From NCBI GenBank assembly GCA_943333505.2, contig CALQTN020000003.1:1-64000 (forward strand): a DNA stretch of 64,000 bases. Reading direction: 5' to 3'. The translations under genes and the position numbers were made by a program. The first letter of the stretch is position 1, and each line of letters starts with the position of its first letter. The DNA comes from Asaia bogorensis (lineage in GTDB: Bacteria; Pseudomonadota; Alphaproteobacteria; Acetobacterales; Acetobacteraceae). The notes under the pieces are model-generated. The model was not told where the DNA came from, searched no databases, and worked only from the letters and a program-made list of their open reading frames with translations. This document shows positions 44,972 through 55,240 of the stretch, one piece after another.

Positions 44972-46690
44972 TTACCCGGCAGCCACGCCCCGCACCAGCT
45001 TGCCCGGCAGCGCTCCGGTGGCCGCACCATCGCGATAGGTCACTGCGCCGGATTTGATCGTCGCTTTATAGCCACGGGCAGTTTGCATCAGACGGCGTCC
45101 CCCGGCCGGCAGGTCGAAGCGCATGGTCGGGAAGTTGAGCCCGAGCTTGGCAAAATCGATGATATTGACATCGGCTTTCTTGCCCGGCGCGAGGGTGCCG
45201 CGATCATTCAGGCCGACTGCGCCGGCAGTGTCCGAGGTTTGGCGACGGACCAGTTCTTCGATCGGGAACGGATTTTCGGCCACGTCGCGGCCCCAATACG
45301 CCAGCAGGAAGGTCGGGTAGGACCCGTCCGAGATAAACCCGACATGGGCGCCGCCGTCGGACAGGCCGACAATCGCGTTCTTGTGGCCCATCATCGCGCG
45401 TGACGCATCCAGCGTGTAGTCGGCATAGTTGACCAGCGGCGCAAAAATAAAGGCGCGGCCGTCGTCTTCGAGCAGCATGTCATACGCGACCTCTTCCGGG
45501 GTGCGATTGCTCGCGGCTGCGATCGCGGTGATCGAGGCACTTTCCGGCGGCGCGTAATTCGGCGGATCGGTGAAGCCGAACATCCGCGCGAAGGACAGGC
45601 GCGGCAGCAGCGGAAAGTTGCTGCCGACGAAGCGGTCTTCAGACAGAAGCTGCGCGCGGAAGGCAGGATCGCGCATGATGGCAACCCGCTCGGCAAGCGA
45701 TTTGCCGGCAATGGTTTTATAGCTCGGCGTTCCAGCAAACGGGTTCTGGCTGCCCTCAAGCCCGAGCAGAATACCGATCGAGCGCGGCGGGAACACCGGA
45801 CGGATTTTCAGCCCGTCAGCGGCGGCCTGGTCGGCGAGGTCCATCAGAATATGCCACGCCTCGGGCCGGTCATGGCGCTGGCCCATCGAAAATACCAGCG
45901 GCCGGCCCGATGCCTCAACCAGCCGGCGGACCATGGCAAATTCGGTCTGCGCGTCCGGCATGTTCCAGTCCGACACGATTTCGAGCTGTCCGCTACCGGC
46001 ATCGCGCAGGCCTAGCGCGATGCCCAGCAACTCGTCTTCCTGCGCCCGCAAGGTCGGCGTCGGGTCCCCGGCCAGGGTCTTGTGGCTGATGGTGCGCGAT
46101 GTGGTGAAGCCGAAGGCGCCGGCTCGCATCGCCTGTTCGGCAAGCGCGCGCATTTCGGCGATATCGGCCTGGTTGGCGGGTTCCAGGCGCAAGGCCCGGT
46201 CGCCCATCACATAAACCCGCAGCGCCGCGTGCGGCAGCTGCGCGCAGATGTCGATGTCTCGGGGACGCCGATCCAGCGCATCGAGATAGTCGCCGAAGCT
46301 CTCCCAGTTGAAGTCGAGCCCTTCATGCAGGGCGGGCGCGGGGATATCCTCGACCCCTTCCATGAGCTGAATAAGCTTATCGTGGTCGCCCGCACGCACT
46401 GGCGCAAACCCGACCCCGCAATTGCCCATCACCGCGGTGGTCACCCCATGCAGTGACGACGGTGCCAACTGGCTGTCCCAGATCGCCTGGCCATCATAAT
46501 GGGTATGAATATCGACAAAGCCGGGGGTAACGAGGTGGCCCTTGGCGTCGATTTCCTCGGTCCCAGTGCCGGCGATTTTGCCGATTGCGGCGATCACGCC
46601 GTCCTTGATCGCCAGATCGCCGTCATAACCGGCGGCACCTGTGCCATCGATGATGCGTCCGTTGCGGATAACAATGTCGTAGTCGGCCAT
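44972..46690 (-). CDS. D-aminoacylase-like amidohydrolase
   Basis: A 572-residue metal-dependent amidohydrolase of the N-acyl-D-amino-acid deacylase class. The metal motif is FVDIHTHYDGQAIWD, followed by HGVTTAVMGNCGVGFAP (Cys ligand typical of this group). The late Asp is in GLSDGGAHVGFISDGSYPT. The C-terminus returns to the small beta domain (LAPGKKADVNIID). I start at ATG 46690 with GGGGGG-type RBS. The open frame continues antisense through mutS, but that part is not a gene. The substrate is an N-acyl D-amino acid or a related amide. Confidence 0.92.
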   Translation of the reverse strand: MADYDIVIRNGRIIDGTGAAGYDGDLAIKDGVIAAIGKIAGTGTEEIDAKGHLVTPGFVDIHTHYDGQAIWDSQLAPSSLHGVTTAVMGNCGVGFAPVRAGDHDKLIQLMEGVEDIPAPALHEGLDFNWESFGDYLDALDRRPRDIDICAQLPHAALRVYVMGDRALRLEPANQADIAEMRALAEQAMRAGAFGFTTSRTISHKTLAGDPTPTLRAQEDELLGIALGLRDAGSGQLEIVSDWNMPDAQTEFAMVRRLVEASGRPLVFSMGQRHDRPEAWHILMDLADQAAADGLKIRPVFPPRSIGILLGLEGSQNPFAGTPSYKTIAGKSLAERVAIMRDPAFRAQLLSEDRFVGSNFPLLPRLSFARMFGFTDPPNYAPPESASITAIAAASNRTPEEVAYDMLLEDDGRAFIFAPLVNYADYTLDASRAMMGHKNAIVGLSDGGAHVGFISDGSYPTFLLAYWGRDVAENPFPIEELVRRQTSDTAGAVGLNDRGTLAPGKKADVNIIDFAKLGLNFPTMRFDLPAGGRRLMQTARGYKATIKSGAVTYRDGAATGALPGKLVRGVAAG

Positions 46691-46957
46691 GATGCCCCCC
46701 AGCGAGATGCTTTGCGCGAACTCTAAGGCGATTATGCCGACGCGACCAGTGCCCAACCACTTGATCGCCTGATGCGCCGCGAGCGTCGCGATATCCAGGA
46801 TATGGCTCACCGAGTTATCCATTTTCACCAGCTGCACCACATAGGTCAGCCCGATCAACAGCAGCCCGATCGTGCCCCTGCCCCCCCAGGCGTGGCGCCC
46901 GCCCATCGTCAAGGGAGGCGACTTCGCAATCCGGCGTGGGACAGCTACATCAGGGCG

Positions 46958-49555
46958 ATGTCCAGCCCCACCATTCCCGATGGCGCCACCCCCGCGATGG
47001 CGCAATGGTTCACCCTCAAGGCGCAGCACCCGGATGCGCTGCTGTTCTTCCGCATGGGCGATTTCTACGAGATGTTTTTCGACGATGCGATTGCTGCCGT
47101 CGCCGCACTCGACATCGCGCTCACCCATCGCGGCAGCCATGCCGGCGCCCCGATCCCGATGTGCGGCGTGCCGGTGCATGCCGCCGACGCCTATCTCGCC
47201 AGGCTGATCCGGCGCGGCTTTCGCGTCGCGATCGGCGAGCAGATGGAGGACCCGAAGACCCGGGTCGGCAAGGCCCCGATCCGGCGCGACGTGGTCCGGC
47301 TGATCACGCCGGGCACCTTGACCGAGGATAATCTGCTCGAAGCCTCGCGCCCCAATCTGTTGCTCGCGCTGGTGGGCGGCAAAGACGGGCTGGGCGCGGC
47401 CTGGCTCGATGTCTCCACCGGCCTGTTTGAAACCCTGGCGCTTGGGCTTTCGGACCTGCCGGCGTTGCTGGGGCGGCTCGACCCAGCGGAAATCCTCGCG
47501 CCCGACGGGCTGGATCTTGGGGAGTTCGCCCCGCGCGGCCGCGCCGAACGTGCGGCAAGCCCGGCGCCGGCGGCGCGCCGGCTGTTGGCCGACGCCTTCG
47601 CGGTCGCCGATATTTCCGCCTTTGGCAGCTTCACCGACCTCGAAGCCATCGCCGCCAGTTGCGCCCTCGACTATGTCCGCGCCACCCAGGTCGGCAAATT
47701 GCCGCATTTGTCGCGGCCATCGCCGATGGGGGTTGGCGGCACCCTGGCAATGGATGCTGCGACCCGCCAGAGCCTCGAAATCGCCCGCACCCGCGATGGC
47801 GGCACGGTCCATACCCTGCTCGCCAGTGTGCAACGGACATTGACGGCGCCGGGCGCGCGCATGCTGGCGGAGTTTCTCGGAGCGCCGCTGACCGATGTGA
47901 CGGCAATCGAGGCGCGCCAGGATGGCTGGGGCTGGATGGTGGCCAATGATGCGGCTGCCCGCGACATCCGCGCCGCCCTGCGTGGTGCACCCGATATGGC
48001 ACGCGCCCTTGGCCGGCTGTCGCTCGGCCGTGGCAGCCCGCGCGATCTGGCCGCGTTGCGTGACGGCATGGCGGCAGCGGCCCGGATCGCGGCCATCCTC
48101 GCCGGGCCGCGACTGATCCTGGACCTCGCCGCCGCCTGCGCCGCCCCCCCCGACCTGGCGCAACTCCTGTCGGCGGCCCTCGCCGATCCCGCGCCGCTCC
48201 GCATCGAAGACGGTGCCATTGCCGCAGGCTTCGACGGCGAACTCGATGCCGAGCGGTCCTTGCGTGATGACAGCCGCCGGGTGATCGCGGCCCTGCAAAT
48301 GGATTTCGCCCAACGCTTCGGTGTCGCCAGCCTGAAAATCCGCCATCATGCCCAGCTTGGCTATATCGTCGAAGTGCCGTCGGCAGCCGCTGACCGGATG
48401 CGCGCATTCCCCGACCTCGCTTTGCGCCAGGGCATGGCCAACGGCGCCCGCTTCACCCAGCCCGAACTCTCCGCGCTCGATCGCCGGATTACCGAGGCCG
48501 CCGACCGTGCCGCGGCGCGGGAACGGATTATTTTTGCCCAGCTGGTTGCCGCCACCCTGCAGGCAGCAACCCCACTCGCCGCCTGCGCCGTCGCGTTGGC
48601 ACAGTTGGACGTGCTGCAATCCTGCGCCCAGCTTGCCCAATCCAGCACCCAGACCGGTGGCTGGTGCCGGCCCGCGCTGGCCGACGATGACGCGTTTCAG
48701 ATCGAGGATGGTCGCCATCCGGTGGTCGAGGCTGCCTTGTCAGGCAGCGCCGCCTTCGTGCCAAATAGGTGCGACCTGTCCCCCGGCCGCCGGGTGCTTT
48801 TGCTGACCGGCCCGAACATGGCCGGCAAATCGACCTTCCTGCGCCAGAACGCGCTGATCGTAATCCTCGCCCAAGCCGGCTTGCCCGTCCCCGCCAGCCG
48901 CGCCCGCATCGGGGTGGTGGACCGGCTGTTTTCCCGCGTCGGCGCATCGGACGAACTCGCCCGCGGGCGCAGCACCTTCATGGTCGAAATGACCGAGACC
49001 GCCGCCATCCTGCATCAGGCCGGCCCGCGCAGCCTGGTTGTCGTCGATGAAATCGGTCGCGGCACGGCGACATCTGACGGCCTTGCCATCGCCTGGGCGG
49101 TACTCGAAGCGCTACACAACACCCTGCGCTGCCGGACCATCTTCGCCACCCATTTTCACGAACTTGCAGGCCTCAGCAATGAAATGCCGCGATTATCGCC
49201 GCACACGATGCGGGTCAAGGAATGGAAGGGCGATGTGGTTTTCCTGCACGAGGTTGCCGCCGGCGCCGGTGGGCGCAGCTGGGGCGTGCATGTCGCCAAG
49301 CTCGCGGGCGTCACCGCGCCGGTGGTGCGTCGGGCGGCGGCCTTGCTGGTGGAATTGGAGCACCGCGCCACCAAATTGACCGATGCCGGGGCATTGCCGC
49401 TGTTCGCCCTCACCGCCAAACCCGCCCCACTGCCGGCCGATCCGTTGCACGAAGCCCTGGCCGCGATCGACCCGGATAAACTGACCCCGCGTGAGGCGCT
49501 GGACGCATTGTATAAATTGCGTGAACTAGTCTCTGTGCACGGCGCGACGGACTAG
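46958..49555 (+). CDS. mutS: DNA mismatch repair protein MutS
   Basis: An 865-residue mismatch sensor. The mismatch-binding F-x-E lies in FFRMGDFYEMFFDD (about 30-43). The connector and lever domains follow. The ATPase has Walker A GPNMAGKSTFLRQNA (about 617-631), Walker B VVVDEIGRGTATSDG, and the FATHFHEL switch. No mutL is nearby. I chose ATG 46958 because the domain starts there; the longer open frame upstream is His/Arg-rich and not protein-like. glnD follows after 15 bases. Confidence 0.97.
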   Translation: MSSPTIPDGATPAMAQWFTLKAQHPDALLFFRMGDFYEMFFDDAIAAVAALDIALTHRGSHAGAPIPMCGVPVHAADAYLARLIRRGFRVAIGEQMEDPKTRVGKAPIRRDVVRLITPGTLTEDNLLEASRPNLLLALVGGKDGLGAAWLDVSTGLFETLALGLSDLPALLGRLDPAEILAPDGLDLGEFAPRGRAERAASPAPAARRLLADAFAVADISAFGSFTDLEAIAASCALDYVRATQVGKLPHLSRPSPMGVGGTLAMDAATRQSLEIARTRDGGTVHTLLASVQRTLTAPGARMLAEFLGAPLTDVTAIEARQDGWGWMVANDAAARDIRAALRGAPDMARALGRLSLGRGSPRDLAALRDGMAAAARIAAILAGPRLILDLAAACAAPPDLAQLLSAALADPAPLRIEDGAIAAGFDGELDAERSLRDDSRRVIAALQMDFAQRFGVASLKIRHHAQLGYIVEVPSAAADRMRAFPDLALRQGMANGARFTQPELSALDRRITEAADRAAARERIIFAQLVAATLQAATPLAACAVALAQLDVLQSCAQLAQSSTQTGGWCRPALADDDAFQIEDGRHPVVEAALSGSAAFVPNRCDLSPGRRVLLLTGPNMAGKSTFLRQNALIVILAQAGLPVPASRARIGVVDRLFSRVGASDELARGRSTFMVEMTETAAILHQAGPRSLVVVDEIGRGTATSDGLAIAWAVLEALHNTLRCRTIFATHFHELAGLSNEMPRLSPHTMRVKEWKGDVVFLHEVAAGAGGRSWGVHVAKLAGVTAPVVRRAAALLVELEHRATKLTDAGALPLFALTAKPAPLPADPLHEALAAIDPDKLTPREALDALYKLRELVSVHGATD

Positions 49556-49570
49556 CTAACATCCTTTCCC

Positions 49571-52420
49571 ATGCCGCCGCCAACCCCGTTCCCGGACCAT
49601 CCCGATGCCGCCGCCGCCCAGTTGCGGCAGGCCATTGCCGCCGCGACAATCGGCAGCGTCCCCATGTCGCGCGATGTGGCGCTGGATGTGTTCCGCCGTC
49701 ATCTCGCCCGCCTGCAGATCCATGTTCGCGATGTTTTCGAACAGGGTAATCTGCCAGGCCTGAAAGCGGCGCGCTTGTTGTCAGACCTGACGGATGGCCT
49801 GATCTCGGCGTTGTTCGATTATGCCGCGAGCCTCATTCCAGGCCCTGCGAAGTCCGGTAAACTCAAACTCACCATTGCCGCCAGCGGCGGCTATGGCCGG
49901 GCGGTACTGGCGCCGTTCAGCGACCTCGACCTGCTGTTTCTTACGCCCGACCGCCGCGGGATAGCGTTCCTCGGTAAAGCCGGCGCCGATGCCGACGTCC
50001 ATCGTACCGTGGAATTCATGCTCTATTTCCTATGGGATCTCGGGCTGAAGGTTGGCCATGCCACCCGATCGGTCCGTGAGTGTATCCAGGAAGCCGCCGC
50101 CGATGTCACCGTTCGGACATCGTTGCTCGATGTCCGCCTGATCGCTGGCGAGGAACCAACCTTCGCCGATTTCGCCAAGCGTTTCCGCAAGTCCTGCCTC
50201 GATGCCGGCCCTGGCGGCTTCCTCGCCGCCAAACAGGCCGAGCGCAATGCCCGCCACAAGCGCTATGGCGAAACCCCGTTCGTGGTTGAACCGAACGTCA
50301 AAGAAGGCCGTGGCGGTCTGCGTGACCTGCAAACCTTGTACTGGATGGCAAGCTTCGTGTTCGGCACCGGCGATTTCACCCGGCTGGCCGATCTCGATGG
50401 GCCGGGCGCCGGCATTCTGACACCCACCGAAGCCCGCCTCGCGCGCCGCTCCTGGAGCTGGCTGTGGACACTGCGCTTCCATCTCCACTACGTCGCCGGC
50501 CGCGCCGAAGACCGGCTGACCTTCGATCTCCAGCCAGTGATCGGTGCCCGCATGGGCTATGCAAGGCGCGATCGCCAGGACGGGGTGGAACGCTTCATGC
50601 GGCACTATTTCCTGACCGCGCGCGAAGTGACCCGGCTGACCCAGGTGATGGAGCCCGCGCTGATCCGGGCCGCCCTGGGCCCGCCCGCGACCGCCGGCAA
50701 GACCGATGCCGCGTTGTTGGACGCCGGCTTTATTCTGGCCGACGGCAAGCTGCTGGCGGCCAAGGGCCATGAATTCGACCGCGAACCAATCCAGATGCTG
50801 CGCATCCTGCAGGTCGCCCGCGACCGCGACCTGCAATTGCATCCGCTGGCGTTGCGCGCACTGATCCGGCACGAACGCCGTGCGCAGGATCTGCGCGGCA
50901 ACGCGGAAGCGGCGGGCGTGTTCCTCGATCTGCTCTGTGGCCGCGACGCCGAACATAACCGCGCAGACGGTGCAAAATGGCTGTCAATCATGAACGAAAC
51001 CGGGCTGCTCGGCCGGTTTTTGCCTGATTGGGCGCGCACCGTCGGACAGATGCAGTTCGACACCTATCATGTGTTTACCGTTGATGAACACACGATCGAA
51101 GCCGTGCGGGTGCTCAACGCGCTCGAGCGCGGCGAACTCGCGCAAATCGCGCCGGTCGCATCCGGGCTGGTCGATCACCTGCAGTCGCGCCGCGCGCTTT
51201 ATATGGCGATGCTCCTGCACGACATCGCCAAGGGCCGGGGCGGCGATCATTCCGAACTCGGTGCCGAAGTCGCCCTGCAGGTCTGCCCGGCTTTGGGCCT
51301 GTCGGCCGAGGAAACCGAAATGGTGTCCTGGCTGGTGCTGCATCATCTGCTGCTGAGCCAGACCGCGTTCAAGCGCGACATCGATGATCCCAAGACCATC
51401 ATCGATCTGGTGGAAACCATCCAGTCCCCGGAACGGTTGCGCCTGTTGCTGGTGCTGACGGTCGCCGACATGCGCGCGGTGTCGTCGAAGGTGTGGAATG
51501 GCTGGAAGGCGACATTGCTGCGGGAATTATTCGCCCGCGTCGCCGAAGTTCTGGCCGGTGGGCTCGCGACCACCGAGCGCGATGTCCGGGTGGCCCGCGC
51601 CAAGGACGCTGCGTCGAGCCAACTCGACGGTTGGCCCGCGGCCGATATCGCGCGCTTCCTCGAACTCGGTTATCCTGGTTACTGGCTGTCCTTTGACCCC
51701 GAAATCCACGCCCGCCACGCCTGGATGATCCGCGGTGCGGAGGCCAGCGGTGCACCGCTGACCGTCGAAACCCAGCCGCTGCCGGCCCGCGCGGTAACCG
51801 AGGTCGTGGTTTACGCCGCCGATCATGCCGGGTTGTTCAGCAAGATCGCCGGCGCGCTTGCCGTTGCCGGGGCCTCGATCGTCGATGCCCGCATCCATAC
51901 CCTGACCAACGGAATGGCCTTGGATACGTTCTGGATCCAGGATAGTGGCCGCAACGTCATCGACGCCCCGAGCCGTTTGGCGAAACTGTCGGTATTGATC
52001 GAGCAAGCGCTATCCGGCCGGCTGCGGGTGGCGAACGAAATCAAGAAGACCGCGCAAACCCTGCTGGGCCAACGCACCCGCGCAATGCATGTGCCGAACC
52101 GGGTGGTGATCGACAACGTCGCCTCCAACACCCACACAGTGCTCGAAGTGAACGGGCGCGACCGTGCCGGGCTGCTGCATGATGTCACGGCCGCGATCAG
52201 CGAACAGGGCATGCAGATCGCGTCGGCCCATGTCACCACCTACGGCCAGCGCGCCGTCGATGTTTTCTACGTCAAGGACGTGTTTGGCCTGAAAATCGAG
52301 AATGAACGCCGCCTGAACAAGCTGCGCGAGGCATTGCTGGTCGCGCTCAACAGCCCTGATGACCCTGAAATTACCCCACTGCCCAGCAAACGACGGCGGT
52401 CCAGCGGTGCGGCCGCTTGA
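49571..52420 (+). CDS. glnD: [Protein-PII] uridylyltransferase GlnD
   Basis: A 949-residue nitrogen sensor that uridylylates PII when glutamine is low and removes UMP when it is high. The nucleotidyltransferase domain has ASGGYGRAVLAPFSDLDLLFL (about 104-124). GLND-type linker motifs are EPNVKEGRGGLRDLQTL. The HD phosphohydrolase has LLHDIAKGRGGDHSELG (about 548-564). Two C-terminal ACT domains (about 740-820 and 855-930) bind glutamine. Near-adjacency to mutS implies a shared transcript. Confidence 0.97.
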   Translation: MPPPTPFPDHPDAAAAQLRQAIAAATIGSVPMSRDVALDVFRRHLARLQIHVRDVFEQGNLPGLKAARLLSDLTDGLISALFDYAASLIPGPAKSGKLKLTIAASGGYGRAVLAPFSDLDLLFLTPDRRGIAFLGKAGADADVHRTVEFMLYFLWDLGLKVGHATRSVRECIQEAAADVTVRTSLLDVRLIAGEEPTFADFAKRFRKSCLDAGPGGFLAAKQAERNARHKRYGETPFVVEPNVKEGRGGLRDLQTLYWMASFVFGTGDFTRLADLDGPGAGILTPTEARLARRSWSWLWTLRFHLHYVAGRAEDRLTFDLQPVIGARMGYARRDRQDGVERFMRHYFLTAREVTRLTQVMEPALIRAALGPPATAGKTDAALLDAGFILADGKLLAAKGHEFDREPIQMLRILQVARDRDLQLHPLALRALIRHERRAQDLRGNAEAAGVFLDLLCGRDAEHNRADGAKWLSIMNETGLLGRFLPDWARTVGQMQFDTYHVFTVDEHTIEAVRVLNALERGELAQIAPVASGLVDHLQSRRALYMAMLLHDIAKGRGGDHSELGAEVALQVCPALGLSAEETEMVSWLVLHHLLLSQTAFKRDIDDPKTIIDLVETIQSPERLRLLLVLTVADMRAVSSKVWNGWKATLLRELFARVAEVLAGGLATTERDVRVARAKDAASSQLDGWPAADIARFLELGYPGYWLSFDPEIHARHAWMIRGAEASGAPLTVETQPLPARAVTEVVVYAADHAGLFSKIAGALAVAGASIVDARIHTLTNGMALDTFWIQDSGRNVIDAPSRLAKLSVLIEQALSGRLRVANEIKKTAQTLLGQRTRAMHVPNRVVIDNVASNTHTVLEVNGRDRAGLLHDVTAAISEQGMQIASAHVTTYGQRAVDVFYVKDVFGLKIENERRLNKLREALLVALNSPDDPEITPLPSKRRRSSGAAA

Positions 52421-52427
52421 TGGGAGA

Positions 52428-53030
52428 ATGATCCCCGCGATTGGCCTGGGTATGGCGATCCTGCTGGCCGCCTTCACCGCGACGGCCCAGGCGCCGCGCC
52501 GACCGCCAACATCTGGCAGCGTGCTGTCGATGACGCCGGATGAACAAAGCGGCGAACGGCGGATTGTCACCCTGACCCAGATCACTGCCACCGGCAACGC
52601 CACCGGCACGCCACTGGTCCTTGATTGTCCACGAACCGGCTGCGAGGGCCTGCTGACATTGTCGGTCGAGGAAACCCCGTGGCGATTTTTCGCCAATATT
52701 TCGTTCGTCAACCGCGGCCTCTACGTAACCTTGCAGTCCCGGACGATCGGGATTTTGCGGGTGACCGAATTCCGTGGCGGCCATCAGGGCCCTAGTTTCG
52801 TGCCGTTCCGCACCCCGGGCGCCGATAAGCGCGAGGTGATCGGCGAGCTCGCGTTTTCGCTGATACGCGACGGGTCGGTGCGTGAACAGGAGCGTGGATC
52901 GGACCCCAATACTGTTTCCGGCAGCGCACTCCGGGTCAGAAAGCGCGAGCCGGATATCATGTTGCGGGTCGAGGCCACCGGGAAAACAGCGCCACCAAAG
53001 CCTGCGCCAGACGCCCAAAAAACGCCGTAG
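52428..53030 (+). CDS. Exported protein of unknown function
   Basis: A 200-residue protein with a signal peptide (MIPAIGLGMAILLAAFTATAQA). A mainly beta-strand body follows (LTQITATGNATGTPLVLDC ... WRFFANISFVNRGLYVTLQS) and a Pro/Lys tail ends it. Two Cys lie close together (DCPRTGCEG) and may form a disulfide in the periplasm. The start is uncertain: ATG 52428 is followed by the best signal peptide, but GTG 52407 is also possible. It starts 7 bases after the glnD stop. I do not recognise a family. Confidence 0.7.
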   Translation: MIPAIGLGMAILLAAFTATAQAPRRPPTSGSVLSMTPDEQSGERRIVTLTQITATGNATGTPLVLDCPRTGCEGLLTLSVEETPWRFFANISFVNRGLYVTLQSRTIGILRVTEFRGGHQGPSFVPFRTPGADKREVIGELAFSLIRDGSVREQERGSDPNTVSGSALRVRKREPDIMLRVEATGKTAPPKPAPDAQKTP

Positions 53031-53041
53031 CCCGCACGCTA

Positions 53042-55240
53042 TCACCCGACTTCCACCGTCGCCTGCACCACCGCGCCGCTCAACATATCCGTCACCACCA
53101 GCGTCCAGCGTCCTGGTTCGGCAGGCAAGGTCGCTGTCCAGTCGATCGGCGTATCACGAACCTGCAACCGCGTGCTCAGCATTGGACGTGGCGTGCCATC
53201 CGGGCCAAGCCAGTCCGCCCGCATGACATGGATTGCCGCGGCTGACGGTGTGGCAAGACTAATCCGCCATTGCATCGGCTTGCCGGGCGGTTGCGCACCG
53301 CTGGGCCCGGTCAGGAGCGGCACTGGCAGCCCCGAGGGACTGAATGCCAGGATGGTCGGTTGATCGTCCTGGACCGACAGCGAGAGCTTCAAGCCGTGCG
53401 GCACCGGCTCGCGTTTGCGCAGATCATAGACCCTGGTTTGGGTTGATACACTGATCAACACAGGTTCTTTACCAGGCAGGGTCCGTTGCAGGCCGATCAG
53501 GAGCACAGCGCCATTCCGGAAAAGCCGCGTCTCAATCCCGGTTGCCGGCTTGTTGTTGGGTGTCAGCAGGCGGATCTCGGGCTTGCCGCGCGCCTGGGTC
53601 AACAAGGTCGCCATGGCGTCGAACCCCGCGAAACTGGTCGCGGTCGGGTCGGACAAGACCGCTTCGGGCAGCTTCAGGATCTTGCCGTGCCGCAACAGGG
53701 CAGTCAGCCGCGGACTTACCAGCTTGCGGCTATGCTCATCGAATTGTCCGGGCATCACGTCGGCCACCACGACGCCGCCGGCAAGGGCGAAAGCGGCGAT
53801 CTCATCAGCTTCACGTTGCGACAATGCCAGCGCTTGCGGCAGGATCAGCATGCGCAGATCGTTGCCGCGGAGCGCGCCGCGCTCGATCAGGGCCGGGGTC
53901 AGGAAGCGCGGCCGGATGCCAAGATGCGCGAGCGACAGGCTGGTCCGCTCAATGGCCCGGCGGGCGGCATGGTTGTCGCTGCCCTCGGCCTCCGACATAT
54001 TGCCCTGCGCCATCCAGCCGGCGCCTTTGCCCAGCCGATCGAGCAGCCACAAGGTGCGCTGGCTTGCCGGAGAATAAAGGATCGCCACCTTGTCCGGCAG
54101 GGCGGTGCTGGCAAAAATCTGCGCGGCGAGCCCGCCGGTAAGCTCGGTGAACAGCGGCGCCAGACTTTGCCCGCGCGGCCCCAATTTTCCGTCCGGCGCG
54201 CTGAAATCGCCCTTTTCATCCCAGATCATCAGCCCACGGCTTCCCGCCAGCATACTGCGCCAGATCCGTCCGGTTTCGCTGCTGCCGCCCTCGAACGAGG
54301 TTGTCAGCGTCACCAGCTCAGGATTGATCGCGCGGGCAATCTCGAAGTTGCCGCCACTTTCAGCGCCCTCGATCACATCCACTGCAAGCGGCAGCAGGCT
54401 GTAGTCAAAACCGCCTGGCCCCGGAGCCTGCGCACCCTCAATCGCCGCCCGCGCATCACGATCGCTGGCACGCACCGCATCCGCCCCAAGGCGTAAGGCC
54501 AGGGCGAAACTGTAATCCATCCAGGCACGGAAATCCGCCCAGGCAGAGAAGTTTCCGTCCTGGCGGGCCAGGGTAACAGCGGTCAATTCCGGAACGATAC
54601 TGTCCCAGTCTGGAAACTGGCTATCCCATTGGTGATTGAGCGCATCAAGGTTGGTATACTGGGTGCGCAGCCAGGCCCGAAACTCCGCCAGGGCTGGCGG
54701 GGAGAAATCGAAATCCCAATGCGCGGCAAGATCAGCGATCCCAACCTCGTCCCCGAGGTTGTAGTAAAGCGGCTTGGACGGCGCGAAGGCACGCACATGT
54801 TCGGCAAGCCGCGCTCTGATCCGGGATTGCCAGACCCGGTCCACCAGGCTGGGCGTGCGTTGGTAAACCGATACATCCGCGGGCTTGGCCCGCTGGCGCG
54901 CGCGGGTCTGCTCGAACAGCCAGTTCGGCACGCCGGGATGCTCGAGTGAATAGCGGTGATAGGGCGCGTAGAAATCGGTCGCGATGTTTTCAATGAAAAC
55001 GCCCATCCCGGCGGCCGTCGCCGCGCGGGCAGCGGCGACGGCAGGATCAAGCGGGCCGTCGCGGACGCCGGTCACGCGCACCGTCCGCACCCCGATCTGG
55101 CGCAGCGCCGCCCACTGCGCCGGCGTCTGGGACTGCCACATGATGATCTGGAAATCGTCCCAGGCCGGGGCGGCGCTGACGACGCCCGGCAGCGCCATCA
55201 TCACCCACACCCAGACCGTCATCACCCTGGCGCGGATCAT
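53042..55240 (-). CDS. Secreted glycoside-hydrolase-like protein (GH42-like clan A)
   Basis: A 732-residue protein with a signal peptide (MIRARVMTVWVWVMMALPGVVSA). A TIM-barrel part follows (about 28-400: QWAALRQIGVRTVRVTGVRDG, YYNLGDEVGIADLAAHWDFDF with a candidate acid Glu in DEVG, and LRTQYTNLDALNHQWDSQF). A Rossmann-like region like the beta-galactosidase trimerisation domain comes next (about 420-600, ALFTELTGGLAAQIFASTALPDKVAILYSP). The C-terminal beta part has a binding-module look. The substrate is not clear. Its start overlaps the hpnN stop (ATGA), so it is co-translated with the hopanoid transporter. Confidence 0.78.
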   Translation of the reverse strand: MIRARVMTVWVWVMMALPGVVSAAPAWDDFQIIMWQSQTPAQWAALRQIGVRTVRVTGVRDGPLDPAVAAARAATAAGMGVFIENIATDFYAPYHRYSLEHPGVPNWLFEQTRARQRAKPADVSVYQRTPSLVDRVWQSRIRARLAEHVRAFAPSKPLYYNLGDEVGIADLAAHWDFDFSPPALAEFRAWLRTQYTNLDALNHQWDSQFPDWDSIVPELTAVTLARQDGNFSAWADFRAWMDYSFALALRLGADAVRASDRDARAAIEGAQAPGPGGFDYSLLPLAVDVIEGAESGGNFEIARAINPELVTLTTSFEGGSSETGRIWRSMLAGSRGLMIWDEKGDFSAPDGKLGPRGQSLAPLFTELTGGLAAQIFASTALPDKVAILYSPASQRTLWLLDRLGKGAGWMAQGNMSEAEGSDNHAARRAIERTSLSLAHLGIRPRFLTPALIERGALRGNDLRMLILPQALALSQREADEIAAFALAGGVVVADVMPGQFDEHSRKLVSPRLTALLRHGKILKLPEAVLSDPTATSFAGFDAMATLLTQARGKPEIRLLTPNNKPATGIETRLFRNGAVLLIGLQRTLPGKEPVLISVSTQTRVYDLRKREPVPHGLKLSLSVQDDQPTILAFSPSGLPVPLLTGPSGAQPPGKPMQWRISLATPSAAAIHVMRADWLGPDGTPRPMLSTRLQVRDTPIDWTATLPAEPGRWTLVVTDMLSGAVVQATVEVG

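Noticed and set aside
46691-48718. A minus-strand frame that stays open for about 676 codons beyond the amidohydrolase start, antisense to mutS.
   Set aside because: The amidohydrolase has a clear start and RBS at 46690. The upstream translation is Gly/Arg/Gln-rich without domain features, as expected for the complement of a GC-rich gene.
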